A DNA stretch of 64,000 nucleotides from Crenobacter cavernae (GCF_003355495.1 NZ_CP031337.1:1865001-1929000); one strand, 5' to 3'. Positions 40,896-50,588 are shown, numbered from the stretch's first letter. Notes: generated by a model not told the origin, from the letters alone. Numbers and translations are program-made.

Positions 40896-40910
40896 CTGGG
40901 TGGTGGATGT

Positions 40911-41210
40911 TCAGTTCGTCACTGTGGGCGGTGGACTGCGGCGCGGTGGCGTCTGCCCTCGAGGCGGGATGTCGCACGCGTTCCGCTGGTTGGCAAGCAT
41001 CACGCCACACGCCCCGAGCACGAAAGCCGCGTCGGCCAAGCTGGGTGCGATGCCCGCGAGCAGCGAACAGACGTTACCGAACGCGCCGGCCGCCAGCGCG
41101 CAATAGGCCAAGCGCACCTTGAACGTGGTGCAGCGGCTCATGGTGTTGACCACCGTCAGTGCCTGCCAGAGCACCACCAGCGAGGCGAGCAGAAAAATCA
41201 GCGTCACCAT
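40911..41210 (-). CDS. Putative second holin or anti-holin membrane protein
   Basis: The 99-residue protein has an N-terminal membrane segment (MVTLIFLLASLVVLWQALTV), a second after LAYCALAAGAFGNVCSLLAG, a third, and a proline/arginine-rich tail. Position between holin and endolysin suggests a lysis role. The stop and start of the upstream gene overlap (TGATG). Confidence 0.65.
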   Translation of the reverse strand: MVTLIFLLASLVVLWQALTVVNTMSRCTTFKVRLAYCALAAGAFGNVCSLLAGIAPSLADAAFVLGACGVMLANQRNACDIPPRGQTPPRRSPPPTVTN

Positions 41211-41548
41211 CACTCCCTCCCTTCTCCCGGCAGGCGCACGTAGCGCTCGGGGTTGTCGCGGAATCGCTCCGACAGCTTGATCAGGCCCGGGACCAGATTC
41301 ATCGCCGATACGCCGACCAGGAACGCGATGCCGTTTTCCAGCTCGGCCGGAAAGTTGGTGAAGTGGCGCACGAACGGCGTCAGGTACGCGGCGCACAGCG
41401 CACCGCTTGCGAGCGCCATGCACATTTGCCAGCGGGTGAGCTGCCGCACGTAGGACAAGGACACCACCGCACCGGCGAAGCCGGCAACGAGCGGCGCGAT
41501 CTTGATACCGGCCCAGCCACCCGCCACCGTGGTCACAGGTTCAGCCAT
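41210..41548 (-). CDS. Putative phage holin
   Basis: The 112-residue protein has three hydrophobic segments (IAPLVAGFAGAVVSLSYV, MALASGALCAAYLTPFV, LENGIAFLVGVSAMNLVPGL) and a charged C-terminus, the layout of a class I holin; it recalls holins of the P2/Burkholderia phage lysis clusters. It is first in the lysis operon. Confidence 0.75.
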   Translation of the reverse strand: MAEPVTTVAGGWAGIKIAPLVAGFAGAVVSLSYVRQLTRWQMCMALASGALCAAYLTPFVRHFTNFPAELENGIAFLVGVSAMNLVPGLIKLSERFRDNPERYVRLPGEGRE

Positions 41549-41584
41549 CCGAGACTCCTTTCTTCTTGTTGTCTTCAGGGGACG

Positions 41585-41609
41585 AAAAACCCCGCCGTAT
41601 TGGGCGGGG
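41585..41609 (-). terminator. Terminator before the lysis genes
   Basis: On the minus strand CCCCGCCCAATACGGCGGGG ends in five T. It lies behind the small gene ending at 41613. Confidence 0.75.
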
Positions 41610-41612
41610 TGG

Positions 41613-41870
41613 TTATAGTCGACTCAGTGTGCCTGGTCGGTATTCGGGCGGCAGGTGGCGGCGTAACAACTCGCTTTCGAACGCCTTGCGGCAGTGCGCG
41701 CGCTGCCAGAAGAACAGCGTGTCGATCGCGCGCCGAGCGGCGCCCCAGCCGCGGCGGTTGCGCAATCGCCAGGCACGGCTCGACAGCGTTTCGTCGGCCC
41801 AGCCGCCCGGGGTTGCAGCGTTCAGCAGCTGGTCGACGGCGATCGCGATTTGCAGCAGGCGCTTCTTCAT
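41613..41870 (-). CDS. Small phage protein of unknown function
   Basis: The 85-residue basic protein begins MKKRLLQIAIAVDQLLNAAT and has a Trp/Arg-rich middle (WRLRNRRGWGAARRAIDTLF). It overlaps the fibre-assembly gene by four bases. Proteins of this kind stand after tail-fibre genes in other beta-proteobacterial phages. Function unknown. Confidence 0.65.
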   Translation of the reverse strand: MKKRLLQIAIAVDQLLNAATPGGWADETLSSRAWRLRNRRGWGAARRAIDTLFFWQRAHCRKAFESELLRRHLPPEYRPGTLSRL

Positions 41871-42379
41871 ACCGTACCCTCCCAGCGGACCGCGCCGATC
41901 CGCTCCTCGGCGTCCGGGGCGTCTAGGTCGATCGCGGCGAGCGCGTCCTCGAGCGCCTGGCGCTGGCCGATGATCTGGCCGCTGGCCACGGCGTAGGACT
42001 GCACCTTGGCACGCACCCGTCCGGCCAGATCGGCGACGACAAGGCCGCGCGCAGCGGCGATGGCGGTCAGCAGAGGGGTGGCTGCATTCGGGTCGGTGGC
42101 CAGCGCCTCGGCCTCGCGCGTCTGCTGAGCCCAGCTCTGCACCTCGCCGTCGGGGTAGCCGGCGGATAGGGTGGCCAGCAGTTCGGTAGCGCGGGCGTTG
42201 ATGGCGGCCAGTTGGCGGGCGCGTAGGTCCAGTAGCCGTTGCTCGGTGCGTCCGGGGAATGCCGCATTCAACTCGGCGTCGCTCGCGTAATGGTCGAATA
42301 CCGCCTCTCCATCCAGGGGCTGGTAGTCCGCATCGACAGAGCGCATGGATTGGCCGCCGTTGAAATAACACAAATTCAT
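41867..42379 (-). CDS. Tail-fibre assembly-like protein
   Basis: The 170-residue protein has a short N-terminal part (MNLCYFNGGQSMRSVDADYQ) and a helical C-terminal half (DLRARQLAAINARATELLAT). It is the gene directly behind the fibre, overlapping it by ATGA, where fibre-assembly chaperones are found. A DUF4376-like region is possible. Confidence 0.65.
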   Translation of the reverse strand: MNLCYFNGGQSMRSVDADYQPLDGEAVFDHYASDAELNAAFPGRTEQRLLDLRARQLAAINARATELLATLSAGYPDGEVQSWAQQTREAEALATDPNAATPLLTAIAAARGLVVADLAGRVRAKVQSYAVASGQIIGQRQALEDALAAIDLDAPDAEERIGAVRWEGTV

Positions 42380-43731
42380 AGGTTGATCTCCCAACCGTTG
42401 ATCCACAAATAAGCAGTCGATGCACTGCTTGCCCAGTACAGCGCGAGCGATTCCAACTGGATCGCCTTGGACGCACTGGTTGCGTATGCGCTGCCAGAGG
42501 CGCCCAGCGCTAGGGGGGACGGGTTAGTCGTGCTGGCCTGCGGCCCGTAGCCTCCGTTTGGAGCGACGATGATGGCCTGGCTCGCCGTACCGCTGCCATT
42601 GGTGATCGTCACGTCTACCGCGCAGGCATTCGGCGGCACGATGGAGCTGAGCGATACCGAAACATACGTCGGTGCCGATGTGCTGCCCGCCGAACCGCTG
42701 GCAGCCAGGATCGGTGCAGTCACATTAGAGCCGGCGGCCACTTTGGGCTGGAACTTCCGGTCGTTCTGAACGCCACCCAGGAGCCAGTAGTTCGTCGCCG
42801 ACTGAGTCCGGTTCGCGCTCACCAAGCAGAAGTAGGTGAACCCTGCAGGCAGGGTCGGGGCGGTCGGCGAGGTAGACCAAAGCAAGCCGCGAGTGCGGGT
42901 GCTCGGGTTGTAGATCGCGAACAAGTAATAGTTGGTGCCGAAGGCCCAGTTACCGGCGTCTAGGCTATTGACCGCCCCGGACGCATTACCGCTGGTCGCC
43001 TGCTGGTTCCACCCGGTCAATGTCAATGACTGACCACCCGCATTTTGTAGTGTCAGCGCATTGGCGGTAACGGTGACCACGCCAGAGGTGCCGGTGTAAC
43101 TCACCTGCAAGCCGCTGCGCGTTCCGGCCGGAACAGAGGAGGACTCAGGAACCCACGCCTCCCAGGTCGTGCTACTGACGTGCCGCCGCACATAGGGAAT
43201 GTTCGGCAGTCCGGTTTCACCTAGTGGGGTGATGCGCTGCAGGCAGAAGTTGCTGCCACCCGCAGCAGGATCAGAATGCAGTTGGACCTGTAGATGACAC
43301 GTTACTGCCGAATAGCCAGTCGGCGCATTTTCGAGATTTGCACCATCGTAGAAACCGGTCTGGAAAAAGGTGTTGAGGTCGGTGCCCGAAATATCGACCG
43401 CTTTGGTATTGCGGATCGCATCCGTGATACCGAAGCCGCTCAAGGTGGTCGGCTTCCCCGTCAGCTGAACCCACGCATGAGCGTGCTCAATCGCCGCAGC
43501 ATTGGCCGCGATCAACGCGAGAATGGCAGTCCTCACCTGGGCTCGGTTGTTCGAGTCCAAAGCAACCCCAGTTGCCTCCACCAGTCCCGCCAGCTCTTCC
43601 TGGATCTGGTTGAAGAAATCGGCGTTCAGACGAGTCGCCAGAATACCGGCGAGCGGATCGCCGTCGCGGAAGCCCGGCTTGCCGGGGCCGAACATGTCGG
43701 CCACGGCGGTGGGGGTACTGATTCGACGCAT
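42376..43731 (-). CDS. Phage tail fibre protein
   Basis: The 451-residue protein begins MRRISTPTAVADMFGPGKPG, a segment common in phage tail-fibre N-termini, with LNADFFNQIQEELAGLVEATG and then a repeat-like LTGKPTTLSGFGITDA motif. The rest is beta-rich and glycine/serine-rich, ending in a receptor-binding C-terminus. The middle has ordinary-fibre composition and is less GC-rich, as in genes that vary between hosts. Confidence 0.85.
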   Translation of the reverse strand: MRRISTPTAVADMFGPGKPGFRDGDPLAGILATRLNADFFNQIQEELAGLVEATGVALDSNNRAQVRTAILALIAANAAAIEHAHAWVQLTGKPTTLSGFGITDAIRNTKAVDISGTDLNTFFQTGFYDGANLENAPTGYSAVTCHLQVQLHSDPAAGGSNFCLQRITPLGETGLPNIPYVRRHVSSTTWEAWVPESSSVPAGTRSGLQVSYTGTSGVVTVTANALTLQNAGGQSLTLTGWNQQATSGNASGAVNSLDAGNWAFGTNYYLFAIYNPSTRTRGLLWSTSPTAPTLPAGFTYFCLVSANRTQSATNYWLLGGVQNDRKFQPKVAAGSNVTAPILAASGSAGSTSAPTYVSVSLSSIVPPNACAVDVTITNGSGTASQAIIVAPNGGYGPQASTTNPSPLALGASGSAYATSASKAIQLESLALYWASSASTAYLWINGWEINL

Positions 43732-43733
43732 GG

Positions 43734-44324
43734 TTACTCCTGGTAAGCAAATTGCACGATGGTGTGAGCCGGCTTGAGCCGGTTGATCACGCATTCGATG
43801 GTGGCATCGCCCCACTCGGCGAGGGCTTCGTCGCCGGCACTCTCGGCGGTCATGTAGCGCACGTTGCTCGCAGCTGGCAGGTTGAGCCGCCAGACAAAGC
43901 GCCACGGATCGGGGTCGAGCGAGTCGTCACAAGCACTCTGGCAGTGGAACGGCCTGAACTCGGTGACGGTCGCGCCCGGGTAACCGAGCGCGGCGGCGAT
44001 GCCGATGAAGTAGGCGCGACTCTGGCCGCCGACCCCGGTGAGCCGAGACAGCAGCGCCCCGCGCCGGGCGGCCATGCTGCCGCCGGGCACCGTGCACTCG
44101 TCAGGCAGGCCGGCGACGCGCTCCCAGTCGGCCAGCATTTCATAGGTGGTTCGCGGGTCGGATTCGGCGAGCAGTTCGTCGCCACGGGCATCGATTAGGG
44201 CGAATTCGATCGCTAGACCGGCTAGCAGCCGAGCGAGCGCGCTGTCCGGCTCGCGCGGCCAGGCGGCGCCGACCGGCAGCAGGTCGGCGAGCTGGCGCGC
44301 GTAGTCCTGTTCGGTCAGAGCCAT
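43734..44324 (-). CDS. Mu gp48-like tail protein (DUF2313/YmfQ)
   Basis: The 196-residue protein begins LTEQDYARQLADLLPVGAAW, which is the YmfQ/gp48 signature, and has ARGDELLAESDPRTTYEMLADWER (in parts). Members form part of the baseplate rim joining fibres. It starts in the upstream gp47-like gene (10-base overlap). Confidence 0.88.
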   Translation of the reverse strand: MALTEQDYARQLADLLPVGAAWPREPDSALARLLAGLAIEFALIDARGDELLAESDPRTTYEMLADWERVAGLPDECTVPGGSMAARRGALLSRLTGVGGQSRAYFIGIAAALGYPGATVTEFRPFHCQSACDDSLDPDPWRFVWRLNLPAASNVRYMTAESAGDEALAEWGDATIECVINRLKPAHTIVQFAYQE

Positions 44325-45373
44325 GTGATTCCCCCGAAGGTCGGCAGCTCGTACGGCTGGTGGGTGACGTTGGCCGAAGGCGCGACCAGCACGTGGTCGG
44401 TTTCGCCGGCGGCCAGGCTGATCGCCTCGCGGATATGCGACAGCAGCAGCGTCACACCCGGCTCGCCCTCGCGCCGGTGCAGGTCGCGCAAGCCGGCTTC
44501 GACCGCCGCCTTCACGGCGGCCGTCGCCGGCGTGAGCTGGATCTGGTAGGCGGTCGGCTTGGCGATCGGCGCCACCGCAGACACCTCGGCCGTGACCGGA
44601 CGGCGCTCGTCGATATAGGCCTGCACCACGGCGACCTCGGCAGCATCGGGAATCGGCGACGCGTCATCGTCGCGCACGAACAGCACCACCACCGTGCCGA
44701 CACCAAGGTGATTGGGCAGGCACCAGGCGCGGGTAACGCCCGACACCTCGAGCGCCCAGCGCACGTAGTCGCTTTTCGATCCGCCTTGCGGCGGGTTGCG
44801 GATCCGTTCCAGCACCCGGGCGCGCAGTTCGCCGTCGCTCTCGGCGTCCGCGCCGCCGACGACACCCTCGCCAGCAGCGGTGACGGCACTGTCGACGCCG
44901 AGCACCGGCGAAACCAGCGACAGGGTACTGCCGGCAGCCAGGTTGCCGGTGGCGCCTGCTGCCAGTGCGGTGACGCTGACGGTGGCGCTGCCGCCGGCGC
45001 CGATCGTGGCGTCGAGGTCGGTCAGGTACTGCACACCGTCGGCGCGCTGCAGCAGCGTACCCGCCGGCGCCGTACTGCCGGCTGCGCCGGTGAAGGCGAC
45101 CGTGCCGATGGCGAAGCCGGCCGGCTTGCGGCCGCTTTGCAGCCAGATCGAGGCGTGCCGTTCAAGCCAGTCGGCATCGGCCGTGTCCGGCAGGAACTGG
45201 CGGGACAGCCAATCGAGGTGCGCATGCAGCAGGTGCGAGGCGCCGGCCAGCGCGGTGGCAAGCACACGGTCTGGCGAGCCAGGCAGCGGCATCGGCGTGC
45301 GCGCGGTGCGGCTGGCGATGTCCTGGCCGACGCGCTCGATCAGGCGCGGGAGCGTGGGGCGGTCAAACGGCAT
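44315..45373 (-). CDS. Mu gp47-like baseplate J protein
   Basis: The 352-residue baseplate wedge protein has the N-terminal FDRPTLPRLIERVGQDIASR and the central RNPPQGGSKSDYVRWALEVS and VVLFVRDD motifs of the baseplate J family. Position between gp46- and gp48-like genes matches Mu. Confidence 0.9.
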   Translation of the reverse strand: MPFDRPTLPRLIERVGQDIASRTARTPMPLPGSPDRVLATALAGASHLLHAHLDWLSRQFLPDTADADWLERHASIWLQSGRKPAGFAIGTVAFTGAAGSTAPAGTLLQRADGVQYLTDLDATIGAGGSATVSVTALAAGATGNLAAGSTLSLVSPVLGVDSAVTAAGEGVVGGADAESDGELRARVLERIRNPPQGGSKSDYVRWALEVSGVTRAWCLPNHLGVGTVVVLFVRDDDASPIPDAAEVAVVQAYIDERRPVTAEVSAVAPIAKPTAYQIQLTPATAAVKAAVEAGLRDLHRREGEPGVTLLLSHIREAISLAAGETDHVLVAPSANVTHQPYELPTFGGITWL

Positions 45374-45779
45374 GGCGTGTCCATAGATGCTGGTAACGGG
45401 TCACCGACCCGTCGGGTTGAGTAATGGCGGTGGCAATGGCAAGCCGCCCGTCGTCCTGCCACTCGGTGGCGACGTCGACGCGCAGCGCGATGCCGCGACC
45501 AACCATCCAGGCGAGTGCTTCGGCCGCGTAGTCCCGCGCGCGCAGCGCGACTTCGGCCGTGACCTTCTCGCGTGACAGCAACCACAGCCGTGAGCCGAGT
45601 GGCGCGTCGGCAAAGCTGTCACCCCACCAGCCTCGCTTGTCTCCATCCTGACCGGGCAGAGGATCGGCATCGAGCGCGCGACGATCGGTGAACAGCGACA
45701 GAATCACCGCCGACTCGAGCCAGTCGGTGCCGTCGAGCGTCAGGTCGGCGCCGGACTGATTCCATTCGAGCGCGATCAT
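45363..45779 (-). CDS. Mu gp46-like baseplate protein (GPW/gp25-type)
   Basis: The 138-residue protein includes WLESAVILSLFTDRRALDAD, DKRGWWGDSF and LWLLSREKVTAEV, the marks of the gp46 family that forms the wedge core. The start overlaps the stop of the gp45-like gene (TGATG). Confidence 0.88.
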   Translation of the reverse strand: MIALEWNQSGADLTLDGTDWLESAVILSLFTDRRALDADPLPGQDGDKRGWWGDSFADAPLGSRLWLLSREKVTAEVALRARDYAAEALAWMVGRGIALRVDVATEWQDDGRLAIATAITQPDGSVTRYQHLWTRHAV

Positions 45780-46336
45780 CACGAGCCCCCGGCTTTCTGC
45801 GTCGGCGGCTGGCTTTCGCCGCCTGTGACGTTGTTTTCCTTGTGGGTATGGCCGTCGTAGACCTCGCGCATCGCCGCCATGCTCTTGCCGCCGGACCCGG
45901 CCTTGTCGGTGATGTCCTGATCGGCGCGAATCTGGCCGGTGGTTTCGACCAGCGGCGTCTCGAAGCGGACCTTTTCGCTCGCCTTGACCACGAACTTCTG
46001 CGTCACCAGTTCGGCGCGGTCGTGGTAGAGCACCAGCTTGTGGCCGCTGCTGTTGTACTGGGCGCTCTCGCCGGGCGCGAGGTCGGTCACCCGGTGGCGG
46101 CGGTCTTCCACCGCCACCACCACCGGGTGGTCGCGGCCGCCGCCGACGAACAGGCAGATACCCTCGGCTCCGGGCAACGGTACGGCGGTGAAGCCGAACT
46201 GCTGGAAGCGCTCGACCCGGTCGTGCGTTTCGCCGTCGAAGGCGGTGATCTGCAGCGACTGGCACTTGGCCTTGTCGCTGACCGCCGCGAGAATGCAGCG
46301 GCCGATCATCAGCTTGAGCTTTTCACTTACGGACAT
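45779..46336 (-). CDS. Mu gp45-like baseplate assembly/spike protein (gpV type)
   Basis: The 185-residue protein has an N-terminal OB-like part (CQSLQITAFDGETHDRVERF) and a C-terminal spike-like part with VETTGQIRADQDITDK and YDGHTHKEN. It should form the membrane-piercing tip. It overlaps the gpP-like gene by 14 bases. Confidence 0.88.
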   Translation of the reverse strand: MSVSEKLKLMIGRCILAAVSDKAKCQSLQITAFDGETHDRVERFQQFGFTAVPLPGAEGICLFVGGGRDHPVVVAVEDRRHRVTDLAPGESAQYNSSGHKLVLYHDRAELVTQKFVVKASEKVRFETPLVETTGQIRADQDITDKAGSGGKSMAAMREVYDGHTHKENNVTGGESQPPTQKAGGS

Positions 46337-47462
46337 AGTTGCCGTCCTTGTCCTTGGTCAGTTCCCAGGCGTCGGCCGCCGCATTGCCGCCGTCACCCTT
46401 CTTGTCCTTTTTGGTCTGCTTGCCCTTGCGATCCTTCTTGCCGTCGAGCTTGGCGTCGGGCTCGGGCAAGAAGGCCTCCGCGCGCATCAGGTCGAGCTTG
46501 GTCACCTCGCCACTGTCGTCGAGCGTGTAGCCGACCGCCGAGATCAGCAGCTCGCCGGTCACGCCGACCGGCGCGGCCTCGACCCGTACCCGCTGGTTGA
46601 TGTCCCACAGCGTGCCGTCCTGCTGTCGCCAGCCGGCCACCACGCACGACACCTTGGTCGAGCGCGCGGCGCGCACCTGGCGCTCCCAGTCGGCCTGACG
46701 CTTCGCCATCGCCGGCGTCACCTGGCCGTCGGCCACCTTGATGAACGGGCGATAGCGCTTGATGCCGGGGTCGTAGACGTTGGCCTCGACCGCCGCCGTC
46801 GCGGCGCCGTAGTCGGCGTCGCTGCCGGCACGCTGCCCCTTGACCACGTACTCGCTGAAGCGCTCGCTGTAGTCGTAGCTGGCGCGCGCATCCTTGAGGT
46901 TGCCGCCCAGCACCAGGGGCGTGCTCGCCGACGCTTTGCCGGCATGGGTCAGCACCAGTGCGCCGCGCGCCTGGATCGGCAGTACGCCGCGGAACTTGCA
47001 CGCGCGCTCGATCGCCTTGAACGCGGTCTCGCCCGGCTCGAGCTTGAACACCGGGATCGGCACGCCGGGCGCGGTTTCCAGCACCACCGGCACGCCGAAC
47101 GGCTTGGCGAGGATGGTCGCGAGCTGGTCGACGGTCAGGTTCCGCCACTCGGCGGGCTTGTGCACCGCGGCACAGTCGACCAGGTCGCCAGTCTTGTCGC
47201 GGCCGGACACGCGGATGCTGTGGCTGGATTCGCTGACCGAGGGCTCGGCGGTGTCGACATAGCCGGCGATCACCGTCACGCCGTGGATCCGTAGCTCGCA
47301 CTCGTCGCCCGGGCGGATCGGCCAGCTCACCGCCTGACCGCCCCAGCGCTCGGTCAGCGAAATGTCGAACTGCCCGGCGATGGTCTCGATCGAGCGGGTG
47401 ACGCTGACCGAGGTCCAGCCGCCGTAGAGCATCCCGCCCACCAGCAATTGAATGTCTGCCAT
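46323..47462 (-). CDS. Mu gpP (gp44)-like baseplate hub protein
   Basis: The 379-residue protein begins MADIQLLVGGMLYGGWTSVS and has ITLTERWGG-like and SIRVSGRDKTGDLVDCAA motifs. The C-terminus is lysine-rich (KKDRKGKQTKKDKKGD). It forms the baseplate hub in Mu-like phages. It is preceded by the gpN-like gene with a 7-base gap. Confidence 0.88.
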   Translation of the reverse strand: MADIQLLVGGMLYGGWTSVSVTRSIETIAGQFDISLTERWGGQAVSWPIRPGDECELRIHGVTVIAGYVDTAEPSVSESSHSIRVSGRDKTGDLVDCAAVHKPAEWRNLTVDQLATILAKPFGVPVVLETAPGVPIPVFKLEPGETAFKAIERACKFRGVLPIQARGALVLTHAGKASASTPLVLGGNLKDARASYDYSERFSEYVVKGQRAGSDADYGAATAAVEANVYDPGIKRYRPFIKVADGQVTPAMAKRQADWERQVRAARSTKVSCVVAGWRQQDGTLWDINQRVRVEAAPVGVTGELLISAVGYTLDDSGEVTKLDLMRAEAFLPEPDAKLDGKKDRKGKQTKKDKKGDGGNAAADAWELTKDKDGNYVRK

Positions 47463-47469
47463 GTATGCC

Positions 47470-48720
47470 TCAGTCCGTCAGGACGCGTAGCGCCGCGCTC
47501 GGCATGAAGCCGGGGTAAGGCGTGGGGTTGTGGCGCACCAGCTCGTCGGCGCGCCGCGCGTCGCCGTGGATGGCGTAGGCCAGCGTCAGCGCCGGCAGGC
47601 TGCGTACCGGCCGGTATTCGGCCAACCGCGGCAGGTCGGACTCGGCGTCCGGCAGCGCCTGGTAGAGCGCCACCCGCAAGTCGGTCAGCGCGAGGTAGAC
47701 CGCGTCCGGCGCGGTCGGCAGCAGCTCGTCGATCCAGCCGCCGAGCTCGTCGCGCTGGCCGATCGCCTGGTCGACGCTCTCGAACAGCCCGCCGCTGTCC
47801 GGGTTGAGCGGCAGCGCGCTCGCGCCGCCCTGCGCCGTGGGCCGCGCCACCGCGGTGGCTGCCGCGGCCGAGATCGCCGCCTGCTCGAACAGCGCCCCCA
47901 CGGCCTGCGTGTTGAGCGCCGCCTGCCGCTGCGCCGGCGTCTGTGTGCTGCTGACCGCCGGCGGCGGCTGCCGCTGCACCGAGGTCCGCGCGAAACGGCT
48001 CTTCAGCGCGGCGATGCCATCGAGCGGATTCCTGAACGAGCCGGTCAGGCTGGTAAACATGCCGATCACCTGGCCGGCCAACTGGTCGGGCACCGACAGC
48101 AGCGTCTCGAGCGAGCCGGTCAGCTGCCTGATGCCGAGTGCGAACCTGGCGACCTCCTTGATCGGCAGCAGATTGCCGACGTCGGCCAGCCGGTTGATCT
48201 GCCCGGCCAGATCGGCCAGCGCGTCGGCGCGCGCCCAGTCGGGCCAGCCATCGACACTGAACCGGTCGGCGAAGCTGCCCTCGGTGGCTGCGTCAAGCTT
48301 GTCGGCGCTGTCCAGCAGGCTGGCTGCCGCATCTTCCTTGGCCTCGGGAAACTGGCTCTTGCCCGCCTCGACGAAGGTCAGATCGAAGCGCGCCATGCCG
48401 CCGTCGAACGAGCTTTCGGATAAACGCATCGCGGTGCACACCGCCTGCATTGCGCCCAGGTAGGGGTGCACCAGCTCGGCGGCGCCGGGCTGGTTGCAGG
48501 CCTCGCGCAGCCTGTCGCGCGCGTCCATGTAGTCGGCACCCAGCACGTAGGCCGCCACGCTGTAAGTGCCGGCCTTCTTGCCCAGGTCTTCGACGTAGGG
48601 CTCGTCGCGCAGCGGGTACTCGTGCACCTCGACGCGCCGGCCCTCTTCGGCGTCGTGCGACTCGATGAAGAACGGCACGCCACGGAACGAGGCGGGCCGC
48701 AGCTTGTCGCGCCAGCTCAT
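47470..48720 (-). CDS. Mu gpN (gp43)-like DNA circularisation/tail protein
   Basis: The 416-residue protein begins MSWRDKLRPASFRGVPFFIE, the N-terminal signature of the DNA circularisation N family, with HEYPLRDEPYVEDLGKKA. The family is named for Mu N but serves in tail and baseplate assembly. The C-terminal half is alanine-rich and helical. Confidence 0.88.
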   Translation of the reverse strand: MSWRDKLRPASFRGVPFFIESHDAEEGRRVEVHEYPLRDEPYVEDLGKKAGTYSVAAYVLGADYMDARDRLREACNQPGAAELVHPYLGAMQAVCTAMRLSESSFDGGMARFDLTFVEAGKSQFPEAKEDAAASLLDSADKLDAATEGSFADRFSVDGWPDWARADALADLAGQINRLADVGNLLPIKEVARFALGIRQLTGSLETLLSVPDQLAGQVIGMFTSLTGSFRNPLDGIAALKSRFARTSVQRQPPPAVSSTQTPAQRQAALNTQAVGALFEQAAISAAAATAVARPTAQGGASALPLNPDSGGLFESVDQAIGQRDELGGWIDELLPTAPDAVYLALTDLRVALYQALPDAESDLPRLAEYRPVRSLPALTLAYAIHGDARRADELVRHNPTPYPGFMPSAALRVLTD

Positions 48721-48763
48721 GTAGGACTCCTAAAACGCAGTTTCCGGAAAGCTAAAATGCAAA

Positions 48764-48784
48764 CCGCCCGCATGAGGCGGGCGG
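48764..48784 (-). terminator. Hairpin between tape-measure and gpN-like genes
   Basis: A perfect 8-bp stem CCGCCCGC / GCGGGCGG with a 5-base loop, then TTTGCATTTT on the minus strand. It may attenuate transcription. A variant of the repeated word (AAGGTTGGCCGAATG) lies beside it. Confidence 0.4.
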
Positions 48785-48806
48785 CAAGGTTGGCCGAATG
48801 GCAGCG

Positions 48807-50588
48807 TCAGGAACTGGTCGGGGAATAGTAGCCCTGCTGCACCGTCAGTTTGACGCCGTCGTTTTTCACCGGCACGGCCTTCGCGCCAGACGGCATGTTC
48901 TCGAACACGACCTTGACTGCGGCATCCTTGGTGACTACCTGGCTGCCTCCGCCAGCCGGCAAGGCGCTCGGGCGCGCCGGCGGGGCGGCGGACTGCCGTG
49001 TCGGGACACCGTAACGCCCGGCAGAAGGTCCGCCATCCGACGAGGAAATCGCATTGCCGATGGCACTCGCGGCGTCCCGCATCCAGGACAGCTTGTCGGC
49101 GATCCAGTCGAACACCTGGCCGACATAGGCTTTCAGCGGCTCGAGCGCCTGAATCATCCAGCCCAGCGGCGTGAAGTTGAGGAAGGCAAACTTCAGCAGC
49201 TCGAAGCCTGCGGCGAACACTCCCTTGATCCAGTCCCACGCCGCCTGCAGGTAGGGCGACAAGGGCGCAATCGCCTGGATCATCCAGCCGAGCGGGGTGA
49301 AGTTCAGGAACAGCGTCTTGAGCGCATCGAAGGTGGCGCCCCAGTCGCCACGGAACACGCCGAGCAGGTCGCCCACCCAGGACACGACTTTGTCCCAGTT
49401 CATGTAGAGCGCGACCGCAGCAGCGGCGATCGCAGCAAGCGCGGCGACCGCCCAGCCGACTGGCGTGGCGTACAGCGCCACGCCGAGGGACCACACCGCA
49501 CCAGTGAGGCTGACTAGCGCCATCAGCAGCGGCCCGGCAAGCACCGCGCCGACGGCGATCATCAGGTTCTTCCAGCCGCCGAGCATGTCCTTGAGCTCGA
49601 CCACGAATTCGGCAAACTGCTGACCGGCTTCCCAGATGCCGACGAAGGCTTCCTTCATCCGCGTCCCGACGTCTTCGGCCCAAGCCTGCAACGTGCCGTT
49701 GGCCGCCATCGTGTCGACCTTGGCGAGGAAGCCCTGCAGCTTGTCCTTGAGCCAGTCGAAGACGCCGGCCTTCATCACCATCATCTGGAAGCGGGCCCAT
49801 TGATCCTTGAGGTTGGACACCATGCCGGACCAGGTTTTCGACATGCGGTCCATGGCCCCGCTGTACTTCTCGTTCCAGATGCTGTTGAGCGTTTCTCGGA
49901 TCTGGTCGCGGTTCTCGGATCCGGCCTTGGCTTTGCGTTGTTTCCCGTTCTTGTCGGTGTACTCATAGACGAACGACTTGCCGACCTTGCTCGCCTTGAT
50001 GCCGAACTCCTTGAGGCGTTCGTTTTCGCCTGTCACGGCATCGGCGATCGCCTCGACGGCTTGCATCACCGGCTTGCTCATCGCCGCAGCGGTATCGCCC
50101 AAGGTCCTGAGCTGGTCGCCCTTGATCGGGTCGATCCCATAGGCCCTGAGCTTCACAAATGAGTCGGTCACCTCGGCGAGTTCATAAGGCGTTTTTGCCG
50201 CGAAGTCGCTGACCCAGTCCATGGACTTGGCCGCCTTGGCTTGGGTGCCCTCTAGTGTTTCGAGGACCGACTCGAAACGCTCAAACTCCGACGCCGTATT
50301 GACCATCCCACCGACTATCCCGCCAGCGACTACAGCTGCCACGCCTCCAGCAGCGGCATAGCGACCCAGCACGCCGACCGTATCGCCGACAGCGTCCTTT
50401 ACTCTCCCAACCGATTCGGCGACTCGGCCAAGGCCCATCTCCTTGCCGAGCTCTTTCAGCCCCTTGGCGGCACGGCTGATGTAGGCGTTCGCCTTGAGAC
50501 CGGCGAAGGCCTTGTTGATGTCACGCAGCCTGGCCGTCGCCTTGTCGACGACGCCGACCTCGATCTGCGCGCGTGCTTGTGCAGTCAT
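48807..50588 (-). CDS. Tail tape-measure protein
   Basis: The 593-residue protein sets tail length. The N-terminal half is helical (RAQIEVGVVDKATARLRDIN) with WVSDFAAKTPYELAEVTDSF as in the phage tape-measure family, and the central part has hydrophobic segments (AVLAGPLLMALVSLTGAVWS; AVAALAAIAAAAVALYMNW). Two near-identical FLNFTPLGWMIQA repeats are present. It starts in the stop of the frameshifted chaperone (ATGA). Confidence 0.9.
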   Translation of the reverse strand: MTAQARAQIEVGVVDKATARLRDINKAFAGLKANAYISRAAKGLKELGKEMGLGRVAESVGRVKDAVGDTVGVLGRYAAAGGVAAVVAGGIVGGMVNTASEFERFESVLETLEGTQAKAAKSMDWVSDFAAKTPYELAEVTDSFVKLRAYGIDPIKGDQLRTLGDTAAAMSKPVMQAVEAIADAVTGENERLKEFGIKASKVGKSFVYEYTDKNGKQRKAKAGSENRDQIRETLNSIWNEKYSGAMDRMSKTWSGMVSNLKDQWARFQMMVMKAGVFDWLKDKLQGFLAKVDTMAANGTLQAWAEDVGTRMKEAFVGIWEAGQQFAEFVVELKDMLGGWKNLMIAVGAVLAGPLLMALVSLTGAVWSLGVALYATPVGWAVAALAAIAAAAVALYMNWDKVVSWVGDLLGVFRGDWGATFDALKTLFLNFTPLGWMIQAIAPLSPYLQAAWDWIKGVFAAGFELLKFAFLNFTPLGWMIQALEPLKAYVGQVFDWIADKLSWMRDAASAIGNAISSSDGGPSAGRYGVPTRQSAAPPARPSALPAGGGSQVVTKDAAVKVVFENMPSGAKAVPVKNDGVKLTVQQGYYSPTSS